A stretch of 64,000 nt of DNA from Cadophora sp. MPI-SDFR-AT-0126 (GCA_020747065.1 JAGMVK010000001.1:3100001-3164000), one strand, 5' to 3'; shown: positions 36,001 to 48,031, numbered from the stretch's first letter. The notes: a model not told the origin generated them from the letters alone. Made by a program: numbers and translations.

Positions 36001-37219
36001 CTGGCACGAGACAGAGAATGATAAGCCAGAATCCCCTATCTTTGGATGGATTGTTGTCAACTATCAGGATCTTGGACTTCAGTTCTTCCGGCCAGACGGA
36101 CGCTTCTACCGCGAGGTTCGCGTTGGTGGCCCAGACAACGCTGTTCTCGGCTCGAAATGGCTACCATTTGATCCACCTACAGCGAGCGAACAGGCAGTTG
36201 CCTCTCAGCTTGATGAGTTGATAACGAAAATGATCGACAAGATGGACAATGGAAAATTTCTTAAGTCATTCTTCCACATGATAAACGGGGCTATACGAAC
36301 GATGCCCTATGCACCATCTGAGTACTCCGGGTATGCGAATGCTCTGGTTGGAAAACCATTGGCATTGGTTAATGCTGGGTTCTCGTTAGAGCTTGCTACT
36401 CCAGCCTTGAGGGCTCAAAACACACTTGGGAGGACTCCGTTAAGTGAGCAAGAAGAATTGGCCTCGTACAGGTTCCCCATCAAGCTGGGAGATGCTGAGA
36501 GACCTTTTGATGGAGTTATTGGTTGGTTCGACACAGATAACAACACCGATGGCCGCACGAACTGGAACAAAGTCTATACTTATGCGCCAGATCCAGAAAA
36601 TTCTGACTACGAAATGGCCTCTCCTCGCAACTTCATTCGTCTGTCTCCGCACTACCTAGATCCGGTGACGCTCAAGATAGCAGGCACCGATAAGGTCTAT
36701 CAGACATACAGACAAGCCAAAACAGCCCAATACCTCATAAAAACTATGCTCATCGATCCCTATACGCCAGTGCATGCCTACAGTCCGATATTACCCATCA
36801 CAAGTCTCTCTCTTCCGCCCTGGACCATCCAACAGGCCATGACACGCATGACAGCATTCTTTCGCCTGGGTCCTTGCCTGGTTTCTAGTGACGTGCCAAC
36901 CGGATATGACGAATCTAGGAAGCTTGATCCGGCGACCTGGGCTGCAACCCAAGAAGACACTTCTGAATCGCCTGCGATGCCGGCTATTCGACTTCCCGTA
37001 TCCGGAAAGCATGGTCTCTGGCGATGGTTACAGCCATATGACGTGTCAGGTGCCGCTCCAGAAGATCATCACGACACAAGATTCAACGAGATGGACGTCA
37101 CCCAGGAGGATACAGCAATTCGCAAAGATCCGCCGCCGTACACAATGGTTGAAGGATATTTGCAACTTGCCCGACCTCTTCTGCACAGCGATGTTTTGAC
37201 TCCATCTCCAGGAAGTTAA
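33042..37219 (+). CDS. Gene B: large protein of unknown function (1360 aa)
   Basis: Exons 33042-35521, 35569-35668 and 35717-37219; introns of 47 and 48 nt with GTAACA/CAG and GTGAGA/TAG. The middle exon restores SMSDMTPYGNLQDF, and the third continues LNIIDKFGQG. No signal peptide or transmembrane segment. The N-terminal part has GVYLHWSLPR and VPNRWLVVRR, pattern-like segments I recall from uncharacterised bacterial proteins (memory, unverified). A coiled-coil-prone region lies at about residues 482-563. A later conserved-looking block has FFRPDGRFYREVRVGG and a PYAPSEYSGYANALVGKPLAL segment. Size, orientation and packing link it to A and D. The start at 33042 is preferred because the frame upstream has only GTG. 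Function unknown. Confidence 0.72.
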
Positions 37220-37347
37220 TTGGGACTGTAAGAAGGACAATCACGAGTGCTCATTGGATTCAGATAGTGTTTCGTTTGTCTGCAATAGAAATCAATTTTA
37301 CCAAACCAACATAGAAGCCCTTCCTGGAAACCGATGTGACACAGGCT

Positions 37348-38232
37348 CTAAGTCCTGTTGCTGAAATTTGAAAGCCAACTTCCCCCGATGGCACCAGCAG
37401 CCAAAATACTGAACAACCAAGCCAAAGACATATATATCGTGAGAACATTGCCTTGTATCCATGGCGCATGATGAAGATCTCCAGTCTGCTGATCCTGCAC
37501 AGCACCCAAGCTCAACGAAGCCCAAATTCCATTATCTGGCTGGCTTTGGACCAGACCAAGAATGCCGTAGAACTGCGACAGAAAAGTACACATAGCGGTG
37601 ACCGAGAGGGCAACGAGCAGGGCGTACGTTGCTAGGATAATAGCGAGTGACTGAACTGGCTGCTGAGCTGCAGTGCCTGTTACTGCTGGAGTGGCTGCGG
37701 AGACCTTTTGAGGTCTACGAGATGAACTCTCCATCGACTCTTCAACATCATTTGAAGTCGTGACTGCTGCTTGCCCACCTTTCACAGCCCTTGGGATGAA
37801 GACAATCGAGAGGCCGATCAGTGTTGCTAACGCCACTGACACGAAGACCAATGCAGCTAGAACGAGGTTGCCAGATAGATGAATCTGTTGACACATGCGC
37901 CAGTCGCCCGTGGTCGAAGAGTAGGCATCAGTCTCGTTTGGTGTCTGACAAGCAGTCTTTCCGCGCCCCGACACTGAAAATCTGGAGCAAGTAATGTCGT
38001 ATCTCAGGACCTCTGTTCCGTTCCTCGAAGGATTTGCACCACATAGTACGAATGGACTTCGATAAAGCGTGAAAACGGGATCTTTCCAGTCCAAAGGTTG
38101 GAGCTGAGGTGGGAAGTATTCTTGCCGGACCCAGTCTCGAGATGTGAATGACACCGCGACGAAAGATAAGGAGAGGATGCCGAAGATCAAGGGTAGGGTC
38201 GAGCCGATGATGGACATGATTTTTGAGGCCAT
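37348..38232 (-). CDS. Gene C: four-span membrane protein, claudin/SUR7-like topology
   Basis: A single exon of 294 aa. Hydrophobic segments lie at about 12-28, 122-146, 195-218 and 262-286. The long first loop holds four cysteines (64, 82, 95, 114) and two N-glycosylation sequons (NGT, NET). The loop between spans 2 and 3 is hydrophilic and Ser/Thr-rich. This topology (short N-terminus, large Cys-containing first outer loop, four spans) resembles claudin/SUR7/PalI-type fungal plasma-membrane proteins, but I see no family signature, so the name is structural only. It converges with B (128 bp gap) and is divergent from D, placing it inside the A-D locus. Inference: it could anchor or deliver the three large soluble products. 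Confidence 0.72.
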   Translation of the reverse strand: MASKIMSIIGSTLPLIFGILSLSFVAVSFTSRDWVRQEYFPPQLQPLDWKDPVFTLYRSPFVLCGANPSRNGTEVLRYDITCSRFSVSGRGKTACQTPNETDAYSSTTGDWRMCQQIHLSGNLVLAALVFVSVALATLIGLSIVFIPRAVKGGQAAVTTSNDVEESMESSSRRPQKVSAATPAVTGTAAQQPVQSLAIILATYALLVALSVTAMCTFLSQFYGILGLVQSQPDNGIWASLSLGAVQDQQTGDLHHAPWIQGNVLTIYMSLAWLFSILAAGAIGGSWLSNFSNRT

Positions 38233-38836
38233 AGTGGGAGAGATGCAGCTACTGTGCTCCGTGTTGTTAAGTTTTTTTTCTGCTCTAGAATTATGAGAAA
38301 GTTGAAGAGCTAAACTTGAGGACTGGTTAGGGGCTCATTGGTGATCATGGACGGTACACCACTCTAAAAGCCAAACGAATCAAAACATCGCTTGGCAGTG
38401 GGCTGGATATTGTCCGAAAACTCACTTTAGCGAGAAACCATTATCCCCGCAGCTGAAAAAAGTAATAATCAGCTGGAATGTAAGGCGTTCTGGGCGTATG
38501 CACGCAAATGGACGTAAATCTTGGGGATATGACTTCCATAGGGAAGGATCCGTCAAGGCCAGAGAGCTGAAACACCGTCAAGCCACACTTATTGGCGGAG
38601 GGGTCAACATCGAATCCTGTGAAGGACACTTGGTACTGCTCCATCAGGCTCGGGTGAAATTTTTAACGCGGCAATGGATAGGCTGGGGAGATTTGAGACG
38701 ATCTTGGCGAGGTCAAGTGTTCCCAGGTCGCCACTTTCACTCGCGGCAAACATCACATACTCCCAGAAAATAGAAGGATACACTTCTTACACCGCTATGG
38801 GTGAGCTTTCTGCTGAATAAATGCTCTCCACCCAAT
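38233..38836. promoter_or_regulatory. Bidirectional promoter region of genes C and D
   Basis: 604 bp between opposed start codons. The D frame is open back to 38801 but the first ATG is at 38837. No site assigned; worth comparing with the A/B promoter for shared motifs. Confidence 0.5.
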
Positions 38837-41800
38837 ATGCAGTCCAACAGGCGTCTACGGCGGCGAATTGTCGAGAAGTACCATGTGATTAGTAAAGCAG
38901 TGAAGAAGTTTCGCAGGAAACCATCTGGAAAAAGTAGTGATGGGCACCTTGGAATCCAGTCAGCAGAGACGCATGTTGCATCGAAGGCGCCGATGGAAGG
39001 GTCGATGTCTGTATCGACACCACAGCCAGATGAAATTGATTCTAGAGCTCCTACCGCTACCTTGGAGAATACGCCAGCAGCACTCGTCAACACATCAGAA
39101 ACTGCTCCCAAAGAGCGTGTCACCACACCAGAAGCACAATTGACGACAGCTCAGCACACATCAGATAACTTGCAGGCCAAGATTGCTCACCAAGTAACAG
39201 AAGTGAGAAGAATGGCAGCTGAGGACGAAGGACTGAGGATCTTAAGCGCAGATGGAAGTGGGATTCATCCTGACTGGCAAGACTTCATCAACCATGCCAT
39301 AACCACCGAGAACATAATCGATCCCGGCCAGCCCAGCGTCACGTCTGGAGACAATGTTACATGCTCAAGCTCACGATTTTTTGGTTGTGTCTTCACAACA
39401 AATAGCGTACAGAGGGCATTTGAGATCCCCCGAATTGGTCACATAGAAGATTCGATTGTTCTCGGACTCCAGAGTGTGGGAGCAGCGAGCACCAATGTTC
39501 TTGCTGCAGATCTTGTGTCAGCTTTCGCTATTGATACTTCCAACCTCAAAGAGCCCGTTAAAACAATTATTTCAGCTCTCAGTAACGAAGTTGGCGGGGT
39601 ATTGCGCCACTTCAGTGTTGTTAACGAAGATGGTTTGAAGAATGCATGCTGGATTCGAGCATTGGACACCAACACGCTTGAGGTCAATAACCTATCCTTG
39701 TATTACTGGTATCATCCACTAACGAGAATCCATCAGATTTCAACTGCTCTGACATGGAAGTCGACCAGCAGCGGTGACGTGGACCTCGGGCAGATTCAGA
39801 ACTCCCTCCAAGATGCAACTGGATTCTTTGTAGAGGAATCAAAACTAAAATTTACTGCTAGTAACCCGCCGCTACTTCGTTTAAAACACAGAGCATTCAT
39901 CACTCGGGAGGGAGGCGTCTTCTCAATTGGGTCACTTTTTGAGGTCATGGTCGTACTACCGGTTTCTGGATTTCTGATAAACCTGAAGTCTCGCACAGGC
40001 AGCTCCTTGTCAGCAACAGTAACCAGACCGATTGGTAATCTTGGAGGCAGTTGGGGAGATCTTGCTGACATACTGGGCGGCGGGCTTACTGAAGGCGTCA
40101 TCGATCCCTCTGAGGCCGGTATCTTCGATGGATTTGAGTTGTGGAAAGTCTCGATCAAGCCTTCGGGTCGCTCTGACTTTGAGAGGCCTGAATCCTTTAT
40201 GATCGGCATGTTTGTCACTCTAAATCTTCCTGGACACCCCCTTACGATTGGCCTGACTTATGATTCTTCGGCCAACACTTTCGAAGGACAGCTGCTATTG
40301 AAGTCAACTTATCAGGATCGACTGAATCCGAACTTCGATGAACTTGAAGATCTTCCCCGTGGCAAGTGGTTGACACTACTGGATCCGCCCGATTTGAGAA
40401 ATGCTGGTCCATTCAGTGCACTTCCGAGATTCGTTCCCACGAGACTTGATAGTGCATCCATCACATACACCAAAGGCTCAGATGAGGCACCATATGAGAT
40501 GAGCTTTTCTGGCTCTCTGGTGTCGGACAATACCGCGCAGAATTCTGGCAAAGTTCCGTTTCCATTTGACTGGAGTGGAATGACCTTGGAATACTTTCGT
40601 CAAGGTGCTTCTTCAGATACAGAAAATGATAGTGTTGAGACTCTGACGCTGAATACCACCTTTGAGCTGGACTCTGTATCCGGTCGCTTTGAGTCAGGCA
40701 CCATGGATCTGAGCTTCACATCAACAACAGACGGCAATGGCACAACTTCCTGGACTTTGGGAGGCAGCGTGCAATACATTCAACTCGGTGCCATTGCCGA
40801 GTTCATCAATCCACAGTTCAAAGACGGGATTTTTGATGTGATTGGAAAGCTCAGCCTGGATGCTCTTGAGGTTCTATATACCTGGGACGAAGCGAGCTCC
40901 GAGAACTCTCCAGCCGCTACCAGCTTTCTGTTTTCAGGAACGATTGGCTTTGGGGAGTTGAAGCTGAGAATATTCTACCAATATGCATCTTCGGATGCCA
41001 TACGGACTGGCAAGACAGCTGCCAAACAGGCCAAGGACCAGAACGGAGAGCTAAACCGAAATCTGAAGGAACTGGCTGAAACAGAAATTGTTGACGATAA
41101 CGAGCCGACATGGAGGTTCGATGCATATCTAGATGTTGGCAGCGCCGGGGCCACAATTGGTCGGATTGCTGATTCCATTGTCAGCGATGCTTCCAAAAGT
41201 CTTCCTCCATTCGTCCGCGATATCGAGGTCCAGCCGCCAGCAGGGAGCGACAATGGTCATCTTATCAGCCTCCATACAGGAAAAGCAACGAAGAAAGCGG
41301 GCAACAATAACACTCTGGATGAGGGGATCGTTTTTCTCCTCAATGTTTCTCTGTCATCTGTTGAGTTCTCATTCGAACAGTTGTCATTTCCAGGCAGCGA
41401 GACCAAACGACTCTTACGAGTAAGTGTCGGCAAGTTACCACTGCTCAATAACCTGCCTGTTGTGAAAGAACTTCCGCAACCCTGGTCCAAGCTACAGTAT
41501 ATGTGGATCCCAGAGGGTGGATTCAGTCGCAATGAAGTGGCTCTCCTGAATGAGAAGTTAGAAACCGAATCACCAGATCACAAGCTCTTCTTCAAACCTG
41601 CAACTCGAGATGCAGCAGACAAAGATGCTCCTGGTGATCCCACGGTACTGGTTGAAGGTCATCACTTCATTGTCGTCGTTGATAATGAGGCGATTCTGGA
41701 TCACGTCTTCGCGCCAGATCTACCTCAAGATTCACCTGACGAACCAGGCGAGCCGACAGAAGATCCACCTCCACCAGTCTCCAACGCCCAGGAAAAACCT

Positions 41801-44423
41801 CCTGCTAAAGGTTCCATGACAAAACAGCTTGGGATTCTCGACGTGAGTGGGCTATCGCTCCAGTACAAGAACAATCATTTGTACATCTTTGTGGATGCAA
41901 CCGTCAAACTTGGTCCAATGTCATTCTCGTTGATTGGCTTCGGGGTTGGACTAAACATATCCAAGTTGAGGCTCAATGATCTATCTGCTCTTGGAGACAC
42001 ATCCTTGACCGATCTAATCGACTTCCAGCTACACGGCATGGAAGTGAGTTTTGACAACCCGCCGATTCTAATTGCTGGGTGTTTCTACCACGATATCATC
42101 CAGAGAGGCGATCAAAAAATCGATGCGTATCGAGGTGGTATAGGTGAGTTTGCATCACAATCCATCTATACATATATGCAAAGCTGAATGATGTACAGCC
42201 ATAGCGATCCCCCCTTACACTTTCGTTGCGGTAGGTGAGTATGCCCAAGTCGAAGAGCGAGGAGTCCAGTTCAAGAGCGTTTTTATATTTGCGAAACTGG
42301 ACGGACCCATCATCGACTTCCAGTTCGCCATTCTGCGAGGCCTCCGCATAGGCTTCGGCTATAATTCCATTGTTCGGTCTCCTGCCGTAGAAGAGCTGTT
42401 TGACTTCCCACTTATCAGCAACGGTGCATCTGATGGTGCTGGGAACCATCCAATGGCCATTCTTGAGAAAATGTCTGGAGGCGAGAATCCTTGGGTGCAG
42501 CTGAAGAATGACGAGTTGTGGTTCGCATTTGGCTTCACCATAAGCTCCTTCAACCTGATCTCCGCAACCGCGGTCGCTCTGGTGCAATTTGGCGGCGCTG
42601 GTCCTGTCTTCAGAATATTTGGCGACTTGACCATTTCGTATCCTCCGGATGATATCTCGGCAACTGCAAAACTGTTCTACATCGAGGTCGTGATGATGGC
42701 TGAGCTGAACTTTGCCGAAGACTGTTTCAAAATCGAAGCTGCTCTTGCTCCCTCATCTTTCGTTTTCGTTCCGTATTGCAGATTGAAGGGCGGATTGGCA
42801 CTTTATTCTTTCTTTGGACGGAGTCCACATGCAGGAGACTGGGTGTTCACCGTTGGTGGTTATCATCGAGCTTTCCAGGTTCCCACGCACTATCCAAGAG
42901 CTGCCAGACTTGGGCTGGACTTCAATATCAGTATCATCTCGATCCGTGGAGAATGCTACTTTGCAATCACTCCCAAGGCAATCATGACAGGAGCACTAAT
43001 TAGATGCGAACTGCATCTTGGTCCCGTATTCGCTTGGCTTGATGCTGCATTCGATGGTAAGTCATGCCCGATCTTCTCTAAGTTGGAATATTGGCTAACA
43101 GATCATTAGCCATGGTCCAATTCTCACCATTGCATTATTGGGTGTCCATGGGGGTCGAAGTCGGAGTCGAGTGCAGGATACCGTTGTTGTTCTGCACTGT
43201 CAAGATTCGAATCTGTATTGGTGCACGACTTGAAATCGAAGGACCAGACTTTGGTGGTAGCGCATAGTAAGTTTCCATAATATTCCATCACTTCAAACAT
43301 CATCCTTATTGCGAGTAGTGTCGATTTCTGGTTCTTCTCTTTCTCCTTCGATTTCGGAAAGCGAGTCGAGGAACCCCCACCAATATCCCTCCAAGAGTTT
43401 TACCTTCTGTGCGAGAAGAGTGGACCGCCTGATGAATCACCCAACAGCTCTCCAGCCGAAGACCTTGTGGTTCAGCTCAAGCTCAGTCTCGAATCTGGCG
43501 CATTTTCAATGCCGTCTTTGGACAAGGAAGGCCAATCAACTCCGGATGATTCTGGGGCTGGTGCAAAGTGGTTCGTGAAGGGGGGAAGCTTTCAATTCCG
43601 CGTATCTTCGGTATTCGCCTTGACAGAAGCGTACCTGGAAACAGAGGAAAGTGCTCAGCGTCAAGACGACGGAACGACAGTACTTGTACTGGACCAAAAT
43701 GCGTCTCTCATGCAGTCAGTAGAGCCAGGACCTGCTGCGGGGAAATTGTCGTCATTGCCCATGGATCTGTCCGCGAGTTCTGCCCCAGATGGCATAACCT
43801 CTAAAATGTGTATCGCCATCCAAGACGTTGATCCGAAGGGAGAGACCGTGGAGGGTTTCAAGCCCACATTCATCGCCAAAGAGATGCCTCTCACACTCTG
43901 GGCAGATCCAAAACATGCACCTGATCGCTTGAGCGCAGAGAAAGGGACTGTTCAGCTGCCTATGGCAGTCACCTTGTCCGCACCAGAACCAATACTCGCG
44001 TTCGCGAAGATCCCACCCTTCAATGCAACAGATATGGCTAAACTGTGTGCTGGCTCACATGAGGTCCCTGATCTTCCTGGAGTTGCTCAATCCGAGCTTC
44101 TGCCAGAAGTACTTGTAGCCTCGACAGCGACACCAACTCAAAGGTGGGCGGAAATGCAACAGACTTGGACAACAGCAAGCACTCAGAACATCGATCTCGC
44201 AAATAGTATCACCGAATTGTGCATGTCGCAGCTAGGATGGGATAAGCCCCGTCCTGATGTTGCGTTGAAGGCTGAGATGACGAGAACAGAGCCGTGGAAA
44301 GTTCCTGTTGCTTTTCCGACAAGGCTGGTTACTGGTACCTCTAGAGAGGAGTTGGGCATTGAGGATGGATTGGATAGTTTCTATTTGGAATTACCTAGGA
44401 CGACCGCTGCTCTTGTTTCCTAG
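38837..44423 (+). CDS. Gene D: giant DUF6603-like protein (1808 aa)
   Basis: Exons 38837-42143, 42199-43056, 43110-43266 and 43319-44423; three introns of 55, 53 and 52 nt with branch-like CTGAAT/CTAAC and TAG or CAG acceptors, all frame-preserving. The N-terminus is basic (RRLRRRIVEK), followed by a Ser/Thr/Pro-rich tail to about residue 110. Residues ~110-950 are largely beta-rich with repeated amphipathic strands. A proline-rich linker (about 955-995) precedes a C-terminal region of about 480 residues that I recognise as DUF6603-like: SFSLIGFGVGLNISKL, LDGPIIDFQFAIL, RIGFGYNSIVRSP, FTVGGYHRAFQVPTHYP, GECYFAITPKAIMTGALI, EIEGPDFGGSAYVDFWFF. DUF6603 occurs in fungal and bacterial proteins of unknown role (from memory). 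There is no secretion signal or membrane span. It lies head-to-head with C. Confidence 0.78.
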
Positions 44424-45349
44424 GACTTATTTAAGTTGTTAGGAGTTTGCAGAAAATTGGCTGTGATCAAATGCTAGTCCAGTCAATGTCCTGTATGATG
44501 TCATTCTCCTTTACGACCACTTGTTTGAAACATTGTACTGAGTAGGTATATGGTGAGGTTCCCAATCAAAAGGATGATACCGAAGGAGCAGGTCTAAATG
44601 TCAAGGTGGAGTGGATTTAGAAGCGAGTTAGAAGAAGATGGAAGATGGCGTTTCTGATCCGTCCACGAAACGTGGAGCCGAGGGGCGCGAAGCGACGTTG
44701 TTATTTACCGGCATGGATATTAAGACTTTCTTCACACTAGAGATTGAGGCTTAATAGATGGGCAATTGGTACTTCGGCGGTAAAACGGGCCGCTCCGAAT
44801 TGAGAACGTGACGTGAAAGCTTCGGCTTTTGGATAAATTGGATGAAGAAGATTCATCGTACGGGATCTGAAACGTCGCCGAGATTGAAGTATGGGAGATT
44901 CGTGGATGAGGCGTATGTCTATTCTAGGACTTATGGGAGAGACATGGAGAAACCTTATTCGAATTGGTGTGGTGCAAGGTATGAATGGATGGGTTTTGAG
45001 CTCCTCGATGGCGTTTTTGGGAGAGGGGTCGGAATGCTTGCTCCGAGGGAGACAAAGCTTGTCGCGGGTAAAGGAACTGGAATTATTGTGATCGAATCGA
45101 TTGAAATTGAAGTGCAGGTACCTCACGGCCCGGGCTGCCTTTATATCAACTCCTTGCGAGTCAAAAGATGAGATGGTTTTGTTCATATGACCCGATTAGA
45201 GCTCGAAGTTGGTACCTAGCTCTTTGGGAAGTGTTTATATTTTTCCTTTTCCCGTCCCATATGATATCCTAGAAACCTGTCAGTAGATATCGACCTATCT
45301 AATTCATTTACATCTTTTTCAAAGTCAAATTAGCATACTTCCTTCCAAT
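44424..45349. other. Intergenic between gene D and the PL20 lyase
   Basis: 926 bp. A 149-codon minus-strand frame (45186-44737) and short plus frames overlap each other and show no motifs. The last ~150 bp is the lyase promoter. Confidence 0.45.
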
Positions 45350-46499
45350 ATGCATTTCTCTGTCGCTCTTGTTGCCTTTGTTGGGTCAGCCTCCAGCGCC
45401 ATTCTATGGGATGGTCGGTTCAATACGTTTTCTTCTAGCACGGATCTTAATAATTGGTCATGGAGCAATCAAGTTGGTCCATACCAATACTACATCGTAA
45501 GAAGCCTCCTCAAAATGAGTTTACTGCTTCATACTGACGAAATTCAGCACGGCCCCTCAGCGGTGACATCTTACATCAACCTCTCTCCCTCCTACAAGAA
45601 CCCTGCCGATTCCGGCAGCACTCAAGGAGCAAAGTTCACATTGGATAGCACCTCCTTTTGGAACGGACAGACAATGAGGAGAACGGAGCTGATCCCTCAG
45701 ACCACTGCTGCCATTGCCTCCGGCAAAGTTTGGTACCATTTCTCGATGATGCGGTCGGCCACAAATGCCCCCAGCATTTATCGTGAGCATCAAATCAACT
45801 TCTTTGAGTCTCATTTCACCGAGATGAAGTCTGGATGGATTTCCGGGGCGGCTGGCAATTCCAACCCCGCCCTGCAATGGTTCGTTGGAGGACAGAGCAA
45901 GTGGAGTGTGAACTGGGACGCTGGAGTCTGGCACAATGTTGCCTATGAGATTGTGAGTTCCCAAATGAATTTGAGTTTCAGTGAAAGGTACTAACAGAGT
46001 GAAGGATTTCTCTGCCAATACCGTTGCCTTCTGGCACTCAACTGGTTCCAATCCCCTCACACTCACCGTAGCAGCCGTCAGCGCCTCGACCTCCTCGAAC
46101 GGTGCAGACTGGCATCTTGGTGTTCTTGAACTCCCCGTCTCAGGCCAAGCAGACACTAATGAAGATTTCTACTTCAGTGGTGTGTACATCGAGAGCGGAT
46201 CTCTGACCACTTCTGTTGCTGGGCCAGGTGGTGTCGTCGTAAGCTCTTCCGCTGCACCTGCAAGCTCATCGACGACTTCCAAACCTGCATCGGGTGTTTC
46301 TTCGTCAAGTGCTAAGCCGACTACTTTGTCAACTTCGACCAAGTCGACTGTGGTGACGACCACTTCCAGTGCTCCCGCTCCCGCTGGAACAATTGCAAAG
46401 TGGGGCCAATGTGGCGGGCTGAACTGGGGAGGCTCTGGGACTTGTGTTGAGGGAACAAAGTGTACTTTCTCAAGTGACTACTATTCGCAGTGCTTGTAA
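45350..46499 (+). CDS. Secreted glucuronan lyase, polysaccharide lyase family 20, with C-terminal CBM1
   Basis: Exons 45350-45496, 45548-45952 and 46005-46499 encode 348 aa. Signal peptide about 1-17 (MHFSVALVAFVGSASSA). The catalytic part (about 18-230) matches fungal PL20 endo-beta-1,4-glucuronan lyase: LWDGRFN at the mature start, MRRTELIP, HQINFFESHFTEMKSGW, DAGVWHNVAYEIDFSA. It cleaves beta-1,4-glucuronan by beta-elimination outside the cell. A Ser/Thr-rich linker (about 245-310) leads to a fungal-type cellulose-binding module, family 1, of about 36 residues with four cysteines (WGQCGG, CVEGTKC, YYSQCL). The last intron has the branch GGTACTAAC. This is a plant- or cell-wall-degrading gene placed next to the A-D locus. 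Confidence 0.9.
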
Positions 46500-47880
46500 A
46501 GAGACGGAGAATTGATGCCTATTATGGGGAAGAGCGGCAGCCATGAGGAGACTTGTTGCTCGGAGATGCTGTATATATGATATTGAAATTTGTACATACT
46601 CTCTGTTTCGCTTCCGCATATACTTGATTACATGCAAACTGGTTGTACAGTAAATTGTAAACTCGAAATTGGTGAAAGGTTCAAAAAAGAATTTGTGAGA
46701 TCGAGACCATCAACAAGCGAATGGCCAAATATGCATTTGCGCCTCTGGAGTAGGAAACGCCAAGCCTAGACTGGACTAGCCCGCGCCTTTCAAAGGCTCG
46801 AGGAGGCAATTTCTCAAGTTTCACAGTGATCTTCGTAAGACCGGTGTAACAGTCAGAGGAGCGGAAGAATTCATGCCGCTAGATCTATAAGTATCTCCTA
46901 AGACCCGGCTTGAGCATTCATTTAATCCAGATTCCGATTTAACACTCCTCGCAACGTTCTGCAACGGCAAGGATTCGCTTGTTCCTCGACACCATGAGTA
47001 TGAGGATGGCATCACTAATACAATAAGACTCGGGACTCGCAATTTTGACTTCAATGGCATCACGCCGGCGATGTTATTAGAAGTCACCCCTCTTTCGGTG
47101 AAGCCTGTTCTTTGGCTTCATTCTCGAAATCACTTATCACTGCCAGACTCGATGCTGAGTTCAAAAGTGGGGGAGAACATTCAACCACCGACGAGGTCGA
47201 GTCTCCTGCCGAAAGCTTCGACCACTGGGCGCGGTTGATACCCCAGCATTCTTGTCCATTGTACCATGGCTTATCGCCCGATCATCATATTACATCCGGA
47301 TTCGGCCATGATTATGGAGGCGTTAAGCAGCATCACACTGTCCAGGTGTGGCAGATCTCGTCAAGATAAGGAACATAACGCGCCCTGTTGTTTCTTTTGT
47401 CTCCGAGATACTGGCTGTGGCACCATCATCCGTATACTCACCATTCATGCGGTGCAGCAATTGAATGCGCCCGCCCCACATGAACGGCGCAGACACGCGG
47501 CCAAGTCTATTTCTTGGAAGTATCAATACAAGCTCAAGTCAAGCTTCAATATTCCGCACTCCGGGCCATGGCACCAAGAAGGAAGGAGGTTGACATTCTC
47601 GAGCAGGGAGTATCAAAACAACCCCCAATTAGATACTGCATGTTAGGAGTTGCATCCAATGGATCATGGGAGCACCCCACCGTTCGTCGATTTCACTCCC
47701 CGACAGACGCCTATGGTCGAAATCTCCTGCTTCAAGTGAGGTACAAGACTGCAAGTTCGGGAAGCCCGAATCTTGGCCCAGCGTTGATATCGTATCAACA
47801 TGCAGTGTCCTGGAGATCCTGGTGATCTTTTGGGTTTTTATCCCCATCGCGTACCCCTTGTGGCCCCGAAACAGTGGTTC
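46500..47880. other. Intergenic between lyase and permease
   Basis: Holds the lyase 3' flank and distal permease promoter. Overlapping frames at 47112-47369, 47266-47646 and 47526-47323 (minus) have no recognisable domain. I could not assemble a gene or a clear relic from them. Confidence 0.45.
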
Positions 47881-47943
47881 TCTTATCATGGTGCCAGATT
47901 AGCCTGGATGAGACAAGACATCCCTCAGTGGCCGCTGATAAGA
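47881..47943. promoter_or_regulatory. Inverted pair of GATA-factor sites (TCTTATCA ... TGATAAGA)
   Basis: TCTTATCA at 47881-47888 and TGATAAGA at 47936-47943 are exact inverse copies, 151 and 96 bp upstream of the permease start codon. TGATAA fits the HGATAR consensus of AreA/Nit2-type nitrogen regulators, which act at permease promoters. Site function is inferred. Confidence 0.55.
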
Positions 47944-48031
47944 CATAAGATATCTAGAATATATCTTGGGACGTATCTCTGGCTGTCATCGTATGTTCTG
48001 CTGTGTAGCACTTCCTCTACGCAATTTCATC

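Noticed and set aside
47112..47646. Cluster of overlapping frames upstream of the permease, possibly a relic gene
   Set aside because: No piece resembles a known family and no consistent frame order could be built.
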